Counted from the first letter of the stretch, positions 1 to 12,342 are shown. The stretch: 64,000 nt of DNA from Ehretia macrophylla (GCA_037974665.1 CM075780.1:2948501-3012500), one strand, 5' to 3'. Notes: generated by a model not told the origin, from the sequence alone. A program made the numbers and translations.

Positions 1-3
1 GAC

Positions 4-123
4 CGGTGCGATCATATCAGCACTAATGCACCGGATCCCATTAGAACTCCGAAGTTAAGTGTGCTTGGGCGAGAGTAGTACTAGGATGGGTGACCCCCTG
101 GGAAGTCCTCGTGTTGCACCCCC
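4..123 (+). rRNA. 5S rRNA copy 1
   Basis: 120-nt 5S gene; numbering below is from +1. Differences from the array consensus: G1C, C14T, C39T, C57T. The upstream promoter lies outside the window apart from three bases. Confidence 0.93.
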
Positions 124-677
124 ATTTCAATTTTTTTGCCCCGGTTAGGCTTGCCAAGATACTTTATCCACCAAATCTCAATTACCGAATCCCACGGAAC
201 ATTGGCCAAGACAACTTCGCTTCACGTAGAGGCTGGACGAGCAAACCGAGGGCGTAGGGTTTGTGACCAGGTCTCCGTCGCTTCGGTGCCCATAACTTTT
301 GATCCGTAAGGAGTTACGCGGCGCACAGCATACCGTTGTAAAGCTCTCTGAGAGATCTACGACGGGGGTAGCCAGCTTGCTCGCTGTGCCCCTTTTTGGA
401 GCCTAAAATCAAACGTTTTCATTAGTTTCAGGCCACTTTTCTTCTTTTGCTCTATTTTTCTGTCCCGGATCGTACGTCGTGAACTGTTAAAAGGACGACA
501 ACCTGACTCGCGGGACATCAGAGAGCCCTACAATGTGTCGATATAACGTCTTGCGAGGATGCTGCATTGTTGAAGAGGATGGGTTGTTGTTAAGCCCATT
601 GGGCCTTTTGAATGGGCCATCTCTAGGCTGGGATTGTGAACCGTTAACCCATGTAGGAATTGTGCCCTCAACATGAC

Positions 678-797
678 GGGTGCGATCATACCAGCACTAA
701 TGCACCAAATCACATCAGAACTCCGAAGTTAAGCGGGCTTGGACGAGAGTAGTACTAGGATGGGTGACCCCCTGGGAAGTCCTTGTGTTGCACCCCC
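678..797 (+). rRNA. 5S rRNA copy 2 (C35A type)
   Basis: Changes G30A, G31A, C35A, T59G, G66A, C106T. The TATA-like box is altered to CATGTA. Box A/intermediate-element changes (T59G, G66A) make activity doubtful. Confidence 0.93.
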
Positions 798-1354
798 TTT
801 TCAATTTTTTTTGCCCTGGTTAGGGTTGCCAAGATACTTTATCCACAAAATCTCTGTTATCGAATCCCACGGAACATTGTGCAAGACAACTTCACTTCAC
901 TTAGAAGCTGGGCCCGCAAACTGAGGGCGTAGGGTTTGTGACCAGGTCTTCGTCGCTCCGGTGCCAATAACTTTTGATCCGTAAGGAGTTACGCTGCGCA
1001 CAGCATACCGTTGCAAAGCTCTCTGAGAGTTTTACGACGGGGGCAGCCAGCTTGCTCGCTTTGCCCATTTTTGGAGCCTAAAATCGAATGTTTTCATCAG
1101 TTTCAGGCCACTTTTCTTCTTTTGCTATGTTTTTCCGTCCCGGATCGTGAGTTGTGAACTGCTAAAAGAACAAAAACCTGACTCGCGGGATATCAGAGGG
1201 CCCTACAACGTGTCGATATCACGTCTTGCGAGGATGCTGCGTTGTTGAAGAAGACAAGTTGTCGTTAAGCCCATTGGGCCTTTTGAATGGGCCATCTCTC
1301 AATGCTGGGACTGTGGACCGTTAACATATAAAGGAATTGTGCCCTCAACATGAC

Positions 1355-1474
1355 GGGTGCGATCATACTAGCACTAATACACCGGATCCCATCAGAACTC
1401 CGAAGTTAAGCGTGCATGGGCGAGAGTAGTTCTAGGATGGGTGACCCCCTAGGAAGTCCTCGTGTTGTACCCCC
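1355..1474 (+). rRNA. 5S rRNA copy 3
   Basis: Changes C15T, G25A, T62A, A77T, G97A, C114T; upstream box CATATAAAGG. Confidence 0.93.
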
Positions 1475-2031
1475 TTTTCAATTTTTTTTGCCCAGGTTAG
1501 GGTTGTCAAGATACTTTATCCACCAAATCTCTATTACCGAATCCCACGGAACATTAGGCAGGACAACATCGCTTCACGTTGAGGCTGGGCCTGCAAACCG
1601 AGGGCGTTGGGTTTTTGACCAGGTCTCCGTCGCTCCGGTGCCTATAACTTTTGATCCGTAAGAAGTTACGCGGCGCACAACATACCGTTGCAAAGCTTTC
1701 TAAGAGCTCTACGACGAGGGCAGCTAGCTTGCTCGTTGTGCCCATTTTTGGAGCCCAAACTCGAACGTTTTCATCAGTTTTAGGCCACTTTTCTTCTTTT
1801 CCTCTGTGTTTCCGTCCCGAATCGTACGTCGTGAACTGTTAAAATGACAACAACCTGACTCGCGGGACATCAAAGAGCCCTACAACGTGTCGATATCACG
1901 CCTTGCGAGGATGCTGCGTTGTTGAAGCGGCTGGGTTGTCGTTAAGCCCCTTGGGCCTTTTGAATGAGCCATCTCTCTAGGCTGGGACTGTGAACTGTTA
2001 ACACATATAGGAATTGTCCACTCAACATGAC

Positions 2032-2151
2032 GGGTGTGATCATACCAGCACTAATGCACCGGATCACATCAGAACTCTGAAGTTAAGCGTGCTTGGGCGA
2101 GAGTAGTTCTAGGATGGGTGACCCCATGGGAAGTCCTCGTGTTGCACCCCC
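2032..2151 (+). rRNA. 5S rRNA copy 4 (C35A type)
   Basis: Changes C6T, C35A, C47T, A77T, C95A. The GC element near -13 is lost (GTCCAC instead of GTGCCC). Its spacer is split by the solo LTR that starts at 2663. Confidence 0.93.
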
Positions 2152-2657
2152 TTTTCAATTTTTTTTCCATGGTTAGGGTTGCCAAGATACTTTATCCACA
2201 AAATCTCTATTACCGAATCCCACGGAACATTGGGCAAGACAACTTCGCTTCACGTATAGGCTGGGCCCGCAAACCGAGGGCGTAGGGTTTGTGACCAGGT
2301 CTCCGTCGCTTCGGTTCCCATAACTTTTGATCCGTAAGGAGTTACACGGTGCACAACATACCGTTGCAAAGCTCTCCGAGAGCTCTACGACGGGGGTAGC
2401 CAGCTTGCTCGCTGTGCCCATTTTTGGAGCCCAAAATCGAACGTTTTCATCATTTTCAAGCCACTTTTCTTATTTTGCAATGTATTTCTGTCCCGGATCG
2501 TACGTCGTGAACTGTTAAAAGGACGACAACCTGACTCGCGGGACATCAGAGGGCCCTACAGCGTGTCGATATCACATCTTGCGAGGATGCTGCGTTGTTG
2601 AAGTGGATGGGTTGTCGTTAAGCCCATTGGGCCATTTGAATGGGCCATCTCTCTAGG

Positions 2658-2662
2658 CTGAG
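2658..2662. repeat. Target-site duplication CTGAG, left
   Basis: 5-bp direct repeat with 6212-6216, immediately outside the solo LTR ends. Confidence 0.9.
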
Positions 2663-5600
2663 TATCATGCCCCAACCCGGCCTATAAAGGTTAGACTAAG
2701 GTATGATCTAAACATTGAAGTCCTTTCAAGTACTTAGTCATTCAAGGAGGTTTAGCACTTAACGTTTTACCCTAGACTCCAATATTTTTCTATATAACCG
2801 ACAGCATAACGACTGTAATTGGGCTCTTCGGTTTGAACTAGTTCTCTAAACACCTCAAAATTTACCATCTCAATTCCATTTCCAACCAAGATTACTATTT
2901 TACCATCAATTGAATTGCCTATTGGTTATTTCGACGTCCCGTTTGTTTTATAACCTAGCATGATACTATGTCTCGTTTGTTTGTTTGACCTCGTTTCAAA
3001 ATATACCTGTTTAAGATTGGATAAATTCATTGACTTAGTTCTTAGCTATAGCATCATGACCTAAGATAGATACTAGTGGTAATAAGAGCAAAACGATCAT
3101 AGTAGTGTTATGTCTAGCATCAGTCTACTTAATATAAGTACAAACCAAAATTAGACCCCAAATTACAACGGGGGTCTTTTACATCACGACATCAAGCAAC
3201 ATAAAAGGAAATAGTTTTCAAGTAACACAATGATCACAAGCAGCCATAATCAAACAAAGCAAACAAGACAGGTAATCACTCCAGGGGTTCATCATTAGGC
3301 ACATTGTCCTCAGGTTCCTGTACCTGTTCTTCTTCACCTGAGATGATAAAAGAGGGTGAGTCCTTATGAACTCAGCGAGGGGGAACGAGAAATAAGTTTG
3401 AAACTCATTTTCCGGTTCAACTTATGAAAATCCCTTTTTCAAACATGAATATAACAGAAATATAAGTACAGAACAGGAATACCGGTCTTTCCTCCCCGAG
3501 GTTCTCTAGGAACCAAGTGAGAGTACTTATACACATATTAAAAAGGATACAGTGAGCTTTTGCTCTCAGATCAGTTCCAGGATCAGTTGTTGCGGCCGAC
3601 TTCAAATCATTCCCCAAACACGCCAGGTGGGTGTACTCCAGATGTACCCCGAAATCCTATGACCCAACTCTCCGAGGAAGTCTAGCCCCCAAGCGAGAGA
3701 GGGAATGGGACCATGGTAGTCACGGGTGCACCGGCAAGCCCGATGCCGCCCGGTGTGCGTGATCGCTACCATGCCAACAGGAAAGGTTGCAACCTTGTAT
3801 GCAATGCACATTCATGACAGGAAATATATCACAGTTGGAGGACAACAAAGTAGGTTGCCTCCGGATAGTCATAATATTGCACATTGACAGATAAACAAGC
3901 AGGGCACGATAAGACAGGAAATTTCACTTGAAAGGCATATAGAGTTATATGAAAATTAAACGGGCAGCCATGTAACACATGTAAAACAGGCCATATAACT
4001 CATTAAGAAGTCCACGTGATCAAGTGATAAGATTATTCCACATGCAATGATATCCTCATGGGTTTGAATGCAAGGAAAGCTTATTTGTCAACATGCAATG
4101 GTCAAAATCCCATTAAAAGTTATAAGACAATTACGGGCAGCCCACTAAGCATATAATTCCACAAAATATCCAAATGATCAACACTTAGCAAGACTACCTA
4201 GTCATTAGGGTTTTCATTTCATGCTTAATCGTGTGATTAAAACCCTAAGTCCACTCAAGATCATTCTCAAGTCATTCATCATTTAATTCAACATCCTCAA
4301 GTGCTCAAAACAGTCCACATAACATCCCAACACCACATTTCCACACAATTAGTACCCCAAGAGAGGTTACAACAATTTTCCAAGCATGTAGCTAAATGAA
4401 ACATTTACTGCAATAGGATGTTTTCTCAAAATCAATAGGATAAACAAACAATCTCCAAATTCAGTGAATAAGATGTCAAATTAAAGCTTAAGAAGTTAAC
4501 TAAAATCAGAAACAAACCTTGCATCAATTGGAGTTCAGAATCGTTAGTTATAGCCGAAACAGTGAGGTAGCACAAAACTGTCCAGATTTTCACACATTTT
4601 CATAATTGACGTTTTTGAGGTCCTTAGGGTCAGTTTTAGCCTTGGTCCATTTCTGACAAAATTGTCCCGAACTGAAAAATATAGCAGCACACCAAATTTC
4701 ATGCATTTTGGACATCATTTACTAAGTCAAATATGGTTCGTTCCACAATGTCAGTGCATCTGCCAAAACCTGATTCATTTTTCCAGATTTCCAGATTTGG
4801 TCACATTTTAAAGATTTGCCATTTTAAGGACCTTAGATTCAAAATTAGCTTCGGCCTATTTCTGGGAAAAATGTTCAAAACTTTCCAAAATAGTTACTTA
4901 CCAATTTTCAAGCATTTTAAACATAATTTGCCTAGCTAAACTTACCTCGAACAGACTGGTCAGAGAGCTGTCAACAATTTCGACTTCACCTAGCATCAAT
5001 TTCAAGCCAAGATCTTGCCATGCATGGTTATTTAAGCTTATGAACGACCATATAGCTCAAGTACAGAAGCAAATACACACATTTATGAGCATGCATGTGA
5101 ATTTTTGAAGAGTTTTCAAAAGGTTTTAACCCTCACCTTAGCAATCAACCAAAAGATGCTCAAAACCCTTGTTGAAGCTCAAATCTTCTCCTTTCCCTTG
5201 CTTAGCCGAAATCCCCACTAGTTTTTCTCTATTTTTACTAGCTTAATGATCAATCTCTTAGCACATGCATGAGGTTAAAACATGAAGAAAAGAAATGGAT
5301 GTCAAGAAGCTCACCTAGGCCGATTAGAAGTCTTCAAAGCACATGCATGAGAATTTTTCAACTCTAGCTAGCTTGCTTCGACTTTCTTGATGGTTGCTTG
5401 ACTTGATTAACTATGTTGTGAGAAAGAGAAGCTATGGAGGTAGTAATGTGCAGCTAGGGCCGAGAGAGAGAGAGAAATGAGAGGGAATTGAGAGAAAAGA
5501 AAGAGAAATGAATGTTTGAGCACTTGGTCGGCTATTGGCCTTGCAAAATTCTGATTTTTGTGTTGTCTTTGGTGTGTTGTTTGAATTGTTAGTGGAAAAT

Positions 5601-6211
5601 GGTGATGTGGCCGAGATGGTGGCTTAGTGTTTAGCAAAGTGTGGCTTTGATGCAAGCAAAAGGTATGACAATGTGAAGACTTGTCTCAAGCATGCATGAA
5701 TAAATTATGTTGCTCAAATTTTTTGCTCAAGAACATGGTATGGCCGGCCAAAGGACTTGCAATTGCTGAAAATTCAGATTCTATTTAATGCAATTTAGAT
5801 TATAATAAGGGTGAAATTTGAGGTGCATTGGTTTTGGGTGAGAACAAAGAATAAAGAATGTTTAGTGTTTGGTGCTATTTCGTCATCTAGTGAGTTGAAT
5901 TAGGATTATTATATTGATAGTGGATTTTGTAGGATTGTTTAATAGTCTAGTGCTCCGTGTAAGATGTTTTCTTGATTAGCGTGAAGGTACGGTTTCCTAG
6001 GTCTATGGCACGTACTACGAGGTAGGACACGAACTACGAGACGAACGCACGTTATTTTTCAAGTAAATGCACACAACCCAAAATGAATGCACGTAATTCA
6101 ATGTATGGCACATAAAATGAACACAATTCTTAAACCTAGGTCATGGCACGCAAATCTAGGTTAGGGCACATGAAGCTAGGTTTCGCACGCAAATCGGGGT
6201 CAGGCCTCACA
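2663..6211 (-). mobile_element. Solo LTR of a Del/Tekay-like gypsy element
   Basis: A 3549-bp LTR with no internal region. On the minus strand it begins TGTGAGGCCTGACC and ends GGCATGATA, matching the LTRs at 49146-52664 and 57484-61003 along its length but more diverged from them than they are from each other. Both sides carry CTGAG (2658-2662 and 6212-6216), and removing one copy plus the LTR restores a normal 5S spacer. A complete element therefore inserted and was later reduced to one LTR by LTR-LTR recombination. It holds no long reading frame, but has the exon-like module (3276-3340), the ~208-bp internal duplication (about 4560-4950) and the U3 short-repeat tract (about 5987-6211). Confidence 0.93.
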
Positions 6212-6216
6212 CTGAG
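6212..6216. repeat. Target-site duplication CTGAG, right
   Basis: Partner of 2658-2662. The 5-bp size is usual for gypsy integrases. Confidence 0.9.
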
Positions 6217-6261
6217 ACTGTGAACCGTTAACACATATAGGAATTGTGCCCTCAACATGAC

Positions 6262-6381
6262 GGGTGCGATCATACCAGCACTAATGCACCGGATCCCATC
6301 AGAACTCGGAAGTTAAGCGTGCTTGGGCGAGAGTAGTACTAGGGCGGGTGACCCCCTGGGAAGTCCTCGTGTTGCACCCCC
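6262..6381 (+). rRNA. 5S rRNA copy 5 (C47G type)
   Basis: Changes C47G, A83G, T84C; upstream CATATAGG, GC and -1C elements intact. The two changes at 83-84 fall in box C. Confidence 0.94.
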
Positions 6382-6938
6382 TTTTCAATTTTTTTTGCCC
6401 TGGTTAAGGTTGCCAAGATACTTTATCCACCAAATCTCTATTACCGAATCCCATGGAACATTGGGCAAGACAACATCGCTTCACGTAGAGGCTGGGCTCG
6501 TAAACCGAGGGCGTAGGGTTTGTGACCAGGTCTCCGTCGCTCCGGTGCCCATAACTTTTGATCCGTAAGGAGTTACGCAGCGCACAACATACCGTTGCAA
6601 AGCTCTCTGAGAGCTCTACGATGGGGGCAACCAGCTTGCTTGCTGTGCCCATTTTTGGAGCCCAAAATCGAACGTTTTCATCAGTTTCAGGCCACTTTTC
6701 TTCTTTTGCTCTGTTTTTCCGTCCCGGATCGTACGTCGTGAACTGTTAAAAGGACGACAACCAGACTCGAGGGACATCAGAGGGCCCTACAATGTGTCGT
6801 TATCACGTCTTGCGAGGATGCTGCATTGTTGAAGCGGATAGGTTGTTGTTAAGCCCATTGGGCCTTTTGAATGAGCCATCTCTCTAGGCTGGGATTGTGA
6901 ACCGTTAACCCATGTAGGAATTGTGCCCTCAACATGAC

Positions 6939-7058
6939 GGGTGCGATCATACCAGCACTAATGCACCAGATCACATCAGAACTGCGAAGTTAAGCGTGCT
7001 TGTGCGAGAGTAGTACTAGGATGGGTGACCCCTTGGGAAGTCCTCGTGTTGCACACCA
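6939..7058 (+). rRNA. 5S rRNA copy 6 (C35A type)
   Basis: Changes G30A, C35A, C46G, G65T, C95T, C117A, C120A; TATA-like box altered to CATGTA. Confidence 0.92.
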
Positions 7059-7587
7059 TTTTCAATTTTTTTTGCCCTGGTTAAGGATGCCAAGATACTT
7101 TATCCACCAAATCTCTATTATCGAATCCCACGGAACATTGGGCAAGACAACTTCGCTTCACGAAGAGGCTGGGCCCGTAAACCGAGGGCGTAGGGTTTGT
7201 GACCAGGTCTCCGTCGCTCCGATGCCTATAACTTTTGATCCATAAGGAATTACGCGGCGCACAACATACCGTTGCAAAGCTCTCTGAGAGCTCTACAACG
7301 GGGGCAGCCAGCTTGCTCGCTGAGCTCCGTTTTTGGATCCCAAAATCGAACGTTTTCATCAGTTTCAGGCCACTTTTCTTCTTTTGCTCTGTTTTTTCGT
7401 CCCGGATCCTACGTCGGGAACTGTTAAAAGAACGACAACCTGACTCGCGGAACATCAGAGGGCCGTACAACGTGTCGATATCACGTCTTGCGAGGATGCT
7501 GCATTGTTGGAGCGGATGGGTTGTTGTTAAGCCCATTGGGCCTTCTGAATGGGCCATCTCTCTAGGCTGGTACTGTGAACCGTTAAC

Positions 7588-7616
7588 ACATATAGGAATT
7601 GTGCCCTCAACATGAC
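7588..7616 (+). promoter_or_regulatory. 5S upstream promoter (representative, copy 7)
   Basis: Upstream of +1 are the TATA-like CATATA at about -28 to -23, a GC pair at -14/-13 and C at -1, the three elements known for plant 5S genes transcribed by RNA polymerase III with TFIIIA/TFIIIC. Most units keep this set. CATGTA replaces the box in copies 2, 6, 31, 32 and 50, CATAAAG in 3-like units 45, 47, 52, and an A-run in 8, 10, 11. Copies 15, 34, 37, 42, 48 have T at -1 and copy 14 has A. Confidence 0.8.
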
Positions 7617-7736
7617 GGGTGCGATCATACCAGCACTAATGCACCGGATCACATCAGAACTCCGAAGTTAAGCGTGCTTGGGCGAGAGTAGTACTAGGAT
7701 GGGTGACCCCCTGGGAAGTCCTCGTGTTGCACCCCC
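7617..7736 (+). rRNA. 5S rRNA copy 7 (C35A type), closest to consensus
   Basis: Only one change, C35A, and an intact upstream promoter, so this is the copy most likely to make a functional 5S RNA. Box A, the intermediate element and box C are unchanged, and T-runs follow directly. Confidence 0.96.
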
Positions 7737-7751
7737 TTTTAAATTTTTTTT
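7737..7751 (+). terminator. Pol III terminator (representative, copy 7)
   Basis: TTTT follows the last C of the gene directly and a run of eight T follows a few bases later. The double T-run is kept behind nearly all copies; a few have ATTTTC as the first run. Confidence 0.8.
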
Positions 7752-8293
7752 GTCCTGGTTAGGGTTGCCAAGATACTTTATCCACCAAATCTCTATTACC
7801 GAATCCCACGGAACATTGGGCAAGACAACTTCGCTTCACGTAGAGGCTGGACCCGCAAACTGAGGGCGTAGGGTTTGTGACCAGGTCTCCGCCGCTCTGG
7901 TGCCCATAACATTTGATCCGTAAGGAGTTTCGCGGCGCACAACATACCGTAGCAAAGCTCTCTAAGAGCTCTACAACGGGGGCAGCCAGCTTGCCCGATG
8001 TGCCCATTTTTGGAGCATTAAATTGAATGTTTTCATTAGTTTCAGGCCATTTTTCTTCTTTTGCTCTGTTTTTCTGTCCCGAATCGTACGTCGTGAACTG
8101 TTAAAAGGACGACACCCTGACTCGCGGGACATCAGAGAGCCCTACAACATGTCGATATCACGCCTTGCGAGGATGCTACGTTGTTGAAGGAGATTGGTTG
8201 TCGTTAAGCCCTTTAGGACTCCTGAATGGGCCATCTCTCTAGGCTGGGACTGTGAACCGTTAACACAAAAAGGAATTGTGCCCTCAACATGAC

Positions 8294-8413
8294 GGGTGCG
8301 ATCATACCAGAACTAATGCACTGGATCCCATCAGAACACCGAAGTGAAGCATGCTTGGGCGAGAGTAGTACTAGGATGGGTGACCCCCTGGGAAGTCCTC
8401 GTGTTGCACCCCC
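8294..8413 (+). rRNA. 5S rRNA copy 8
   Basis: Changes C18A, C29T, T45A, T53G, G58A; the upstream box is an A-run (CACAAAAAGG). C18A, T53G and G58A are shared with copy 11, so the two descend from one variant. Confidence 0.93.
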
Positions 8414-8969
8414 TTTTAAATTTTTTTTGTCCTGGTTAGGGTTGCCAAGATACTTTATCCACCAAATCTCTATTACCGAATCCCACGGAACATTGGGCAA
8501 GACAACTTCGCTTCACGTAGAGGCTGGACCCGCAAACTGAGGGCGTAGGGTTTGTGACCAGGTCTCCGCCGCTCTGGTGCCCATAACTTTTGATCCGTAA
8601 GGAGTTACGCGGCGCACAACATACCGTTGCAAAGCTCTCTGAGAGCTCTACGATGGGGCCAGCCAGCCTGGTCACTGTACCCATTTTTGGAGCCCAAAAT
8701 CGAACGTTTTCATCAGTTTCAGGCCACTTTTATTCTTTTGCTCTGTTTTTCCATCCCGAATCGTACATCGTGAACTTTTAAAAGGACGACAACATGACTC
8801 GCGGGACATCAGAGGGCCTACAACGTGTCGATATCACGTCTTGCGAGGATGTTGCGTTGTTGAAGCGGATGGATTGTCGTTAATCCGATTGGGCCTTTTG
8901 AATGGGCCATCTCTCTAGGCTGGGAGTGTGAACCGATAACACATATAGGAATTGTCCCCTCAACATGAC

Positions 8970-9089
8970 GGGTGCGATCATACCAACACTAATGCACCAG
9001 ATCACATCAAAACTCCGAAGTTAAGTGTGCTTGGGCGAGAGTTGTACTAGGATGGGTGACCCCCTGGGAAGTCCTCGTGTTGCACCCAC
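8970..9089 (+). rRNA. 5S rRNA copy 9 (C35A type)
   Basis: Changes G17A, G30A, C35A, G41A, C57T, A74T, C119A; GC element altered to CC (GTCCCC). Confidence 0.93.
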
Positions 9090-9646
9090 TTTTCAATTTT
9101 TTTTTCCATGGTTAGGGTTGCCAAGATACTTTATCCACCAAATCCCTATTACCGAGTCCCACGGAACATTGGGCAAGACAACTTCGCTTCACGTATAGGC
9201 TGGGCCTGCAAACCGAGGGCGTAGGGTTTGTGACCAGGTCTCCGTCGCTCCGGTGCCCATAACTTTTGATCCGTAAGGAGTTAGGCGATGCACAGCATTC
9301 CGTTGCAAAGCTCTTTGAAAGCTCTACGACGGGGGCAGCCAGCTTGCTTGCTGTGCCGATTTTTGGAGCCCAAAATCGAACGTTTTCATCATTTTTAGGC
9401 CACTTTTCTTCTTTTGCAATGTTTTTCCGTCCCGGATCGTACGTCGTGAACTGTTAAAAGGATGGCAACCTGACTCGCGGGACATCAGAGGGCCCTACAA
9501 CGTGTCGATATCACGTCTTGCGAGGATGCTGCGTTGTTGAAGTGGATGGGTTGTCGTTAAGCCCATTGGGCCTTTTGAATGGGCCATCTCTCTAGGCTGA
9601 GACAGTGAACCGTTAACACAAAAAGGAATTGTGCCCTCAACATGAC

Positions 9647-9766
9647 GGGTGCGATCATACCAGCACTAATGCACTAGATCACATTAGAACTGCGAAGTTA
9701 AGCGTGCTTGGGCGAGAGTAGTACTAGGATAGGTGACCCCCTGGGAAGTCCTCGTGTTGCACCCTC
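9647..9766 (+). rRNA. 5S rRNA copy 10 (C35A type)
   Basis: Changes C29T, G30A, C35A, C39T, C46G, G85A, C119T; A-run instead of TATA-like box. C46G is shared with copy 6. Confidence 0.93.
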
Positions 9767-10312
9767 TTTTCAATTTTTTTTGGCCTGGTTAGGGTTGCCA
9801 AGATACTTTATCCACCAAATCTCTATTACCGAATCCCACGGAACATTGGGCAAGACAACTTCGCTTCACGTAGAGGCTGGACCCGCAAACCGAGGGTGTA
9901 GGGTTTGTGACCAGGTCTTCGTCACTCTGGTGCCCATAACTTTTGATCCGTAAGGAGTTTCGCGGCGCACAACATACCGTATCAAAGCTCTACGACAGGG
10001 GCAGCCAGCTTGCTCGCTGTGCCCATTTTTGGAGCATTAAATTGAACGTTTTCATTAGTTTCAGGCCACTTTTATTCTTTTGCTCTGTTTTTCCATCCCG
10101 AATCGTACGTTGTGAACTCTTAAAAGGCGGACAACCTGACTCGCGGGACATCAGTGGACCCTACAACGTGTCGATATCACGCCATGCGAGGATGCTACTT
10201 TGTTGAAGGAGATAGGTTGTCGTTAAGCCCATTAGGATTCCTGAATGGGCCATCGCTCTAGGCTGGGACTGTGAACCGTTATCACAAAAAGGAATTGTGC
10301 CCTCAACATGAC

Positions 10313-10432
10313 GGGTGCGATCATACCAGAACTAATGCACCGGATCCTATCAGAACTCCGAAGTGAAGCATGCTTGGGCGAGAGTAGTACTAGGATGGGT
10401 GACCCCTTGGGAAGTCCTCGTGCTGCACCCTC
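10313..10432 (+). rRNA. 5S rRNA copy 11
   Basis: Changes C18A, C36T, T53G, G58A, C95T, T111C, C119T; A-run upstream box. The spacer just before it (after copy 10) lacks about 11 bp of the AGCTCTC palindrome region, giving a 666-bp unit. Confidence 0.93.
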
Positions 10433-10989
10433 TTTTCAATTTTTTTTGCCCTGGTTAGGGTTGCCAAGATACTTTATCCACCAAATCTCTATTACCGAAT
10501 CCCACGGATCATTAGGCAAGACTACATCGCTTCACGTAGAGGCTGGGCCCGCAAACCGAGTGCATAGGGTTTGTCACCAGGTCTCGGTCACTCCGGTGCC
10601 CATAACTTTTGATCCGTAAGGAGTTACGCGGCGCACAACATACCGTTGCAAAGCTCTCTGAGAGCTCTACGACGGGGGCAGCCAGCCTGCTCGCTGTGCC
10701 CATTTTTGGAGCTCAAAATCGAACGTTTTCATCATTTTTAGGCCACTTTTCTTCTTTTGCTCTGTTTTTCCGTCCCGGATCGTACATCCTGAACTGTTAA
10801 AAGGACGGCTACCTGACTCGTGGGACATCAGAGGGCCCTACAACGTGTCAAAATCACGTCTTGCGAGGATGCTGCGTGGTTGAAGTGGATGGGTTGTCGT
10901 TAAGCCCATTGGTCCTTTTGAATGGGCCATCTCTCTAGGCTGAGACAGTGAACCGTTAACACAGATAGGAATTGTGCCCTCAACATGAC

Positions 10990-11109
10990 GGGTGCGATCA
11001 TACCAGCACTAATGCACCAGATCCCATCAAAACTCGGAAGTTAAGCGTGCTTGGGCGAGAGTAGTACTAGGATGTGTGACCCCCTATGAAGTCCTCGTGT
11101 TGCACTCCA
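10990..11109 (+). rRNA. 5S rRNA copy 12 (C47G type)
   Basis: Changes G30A, G41A, C47G, G86T, G97A, G98T, C117T, C120A; upstream box CAGATAGG. Confidence 0.93.
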
Positions 11110-11665
11110 TTTTCAATTTTTTTTGCCATGGTTAAGGTTTCCAAGATACTTTATCCACCAAATTTCTATTACTGAATCCCACGGAACATTGGGCAAGACA
11201 ACTTCGCTTCACGTATAGGCTGCACCCGCAAATCGAGGGCGTAGGGTTTGTGACTAGGTCTCCGTCGCTCCGGTGCCCATAACTTTTGATCCGTAAGGAG
11301 TTACACGACGCACAGCATACCGTTGCAAAGCTCTCTGAGAGCTCTACGACGGGGGCAGCCAGCTTGCTCGTTGTGCCCATTCTTGGAGCCCAAAATCGAA
11401 CGTTTACATCAATTTTAGGACACTTTTCTTCTTTTGCAATGTTTTTTCATCCCGTATCGTACGTCGTGAACTATTAAAAGGACGACAACCTGACTCGCGG
11501 GACATCAGTGGGCCCTACAACGTGTCGATATCACGTGTTGCGAGGATGCTGCGTTATTGAAGTGGATGGGTTGTCGTTAAGCCTATTGGGCCTTTTGAAT
11601 GGGCCATCTCTCTAGGCTGGGACTGTGAACCGTTAACACATATAGGAATTATGCATCAACATGAC

Positions 11666-11785
11666 GGGTGTGATCATACCAGCACTAATGCACCGAATCC
11701 CATCAGAACTTGGAAGTTAAGCGTGCTTGGGCGAGAGTAGTACAAGAATGGGTGACCCCCTAGGAAGTCCTTGTGTTGCACCCCC
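11666..11785 (+). rRNA. 5S rRNA copy 13 (C47G type)
   Basis: Changes C6T, G31A, C46T, C47G, T79A, G82A, G97A, C106T; upstream spacing one base shorter (ATGCATCAAC). Confidence 0.93.
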
Positions 11786-12342
11786 TTTTCAATATTTTTT
11801 GCCCTGGTTAGGGTTGCCAAGATACTTTATCCACCAAATCTCTATTACCGAATCCCACGGAACATTGGGCAAGACAACTTCGCATCACGTAGAGGCTGGG
11901 CCCGCAAATCGAGGCCGTAGGGTTTGTGACCAAGTCTCTGTCGCTCCGATGCCCATAACTTTTGATCCGTAAGGAGTTACGCGGAGCACAGCATACCGTT
12001 GGAAAGCTCTCTGAGAGCTCTACGATGGGAGCAACTAGCTTCCTCGCTTTGCGCAGTTTTTGGAGCCCAAAATCGAACGTTTTCATCAGTTTCAGGCCAT
12101 TTTTCTTCTTTTGCTCTGTTTTTCCGTCCCGGATCGTACGTCGTGAACTATTAAAAGGATGACAACCTGACTCGCGGGACATCAGAGGGCCCTACATCGT
12201 GTCGATATCACGTGTTGCAAGGATGCTGCGTTGTTGAAGTGGATGGGTTGTCGTTAAGCCTATTGGGCCTTTTGAATGGGCCATCTCTCTAGGCTGGGAC
12301 TGTGAAGTGTTAACACATATAGGAATTGTGCCTCAACATGAA

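Larger units (their letters stand above)
1..2657 (+). repeat. 5S rDNA tandem array, segment 1 (copies 1-4)
   Basis: Four 5S units of 674-677 bp, head to tail. Each spacer (about 557 nt) begins with T-runs, then a conserved GC-balanced body, and ends with the 5S upstream promoter. Spacers hold no gene that I can support; their short open frames recur only because the repeat recurs. The segment is cut at 2657/2658 by a solo gypsy LTR. Confidence 0.95.

Noticed and set aside
4733-4939. Short frames in the gypsy LTRs (e.g. 51275-51559, 51814-52098, 59613-59897, 60152-60436)
   Set aside because: They are shared only as LTR repeats, overlap on both strands, and show no domain.
8289-8540. + strand frames running through 5S genes (e.g. 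MTGAIIPELMHRIPSE...)
   Set aside because: These translate the 5S rRNA gene itself, which is not protein coding.
8436-8684. Recurring ~82-codon minus-strand frames in the spacers
   Set aside because: Same reason: a by-product of tandem repetition, open in a GC-balanced spacer, broken in many units.
8590-8781. A recurring 63-codon + strand frame (MIRKELRGAQHTVAKLSESS...) in almost every 5S spacer
   Set aside because: It recurs only because the spacer recurs. Many units break it, it has no known domain, and an equally regular antisense frame (82 codons) overlaps it. I see no sign of selection for protein.
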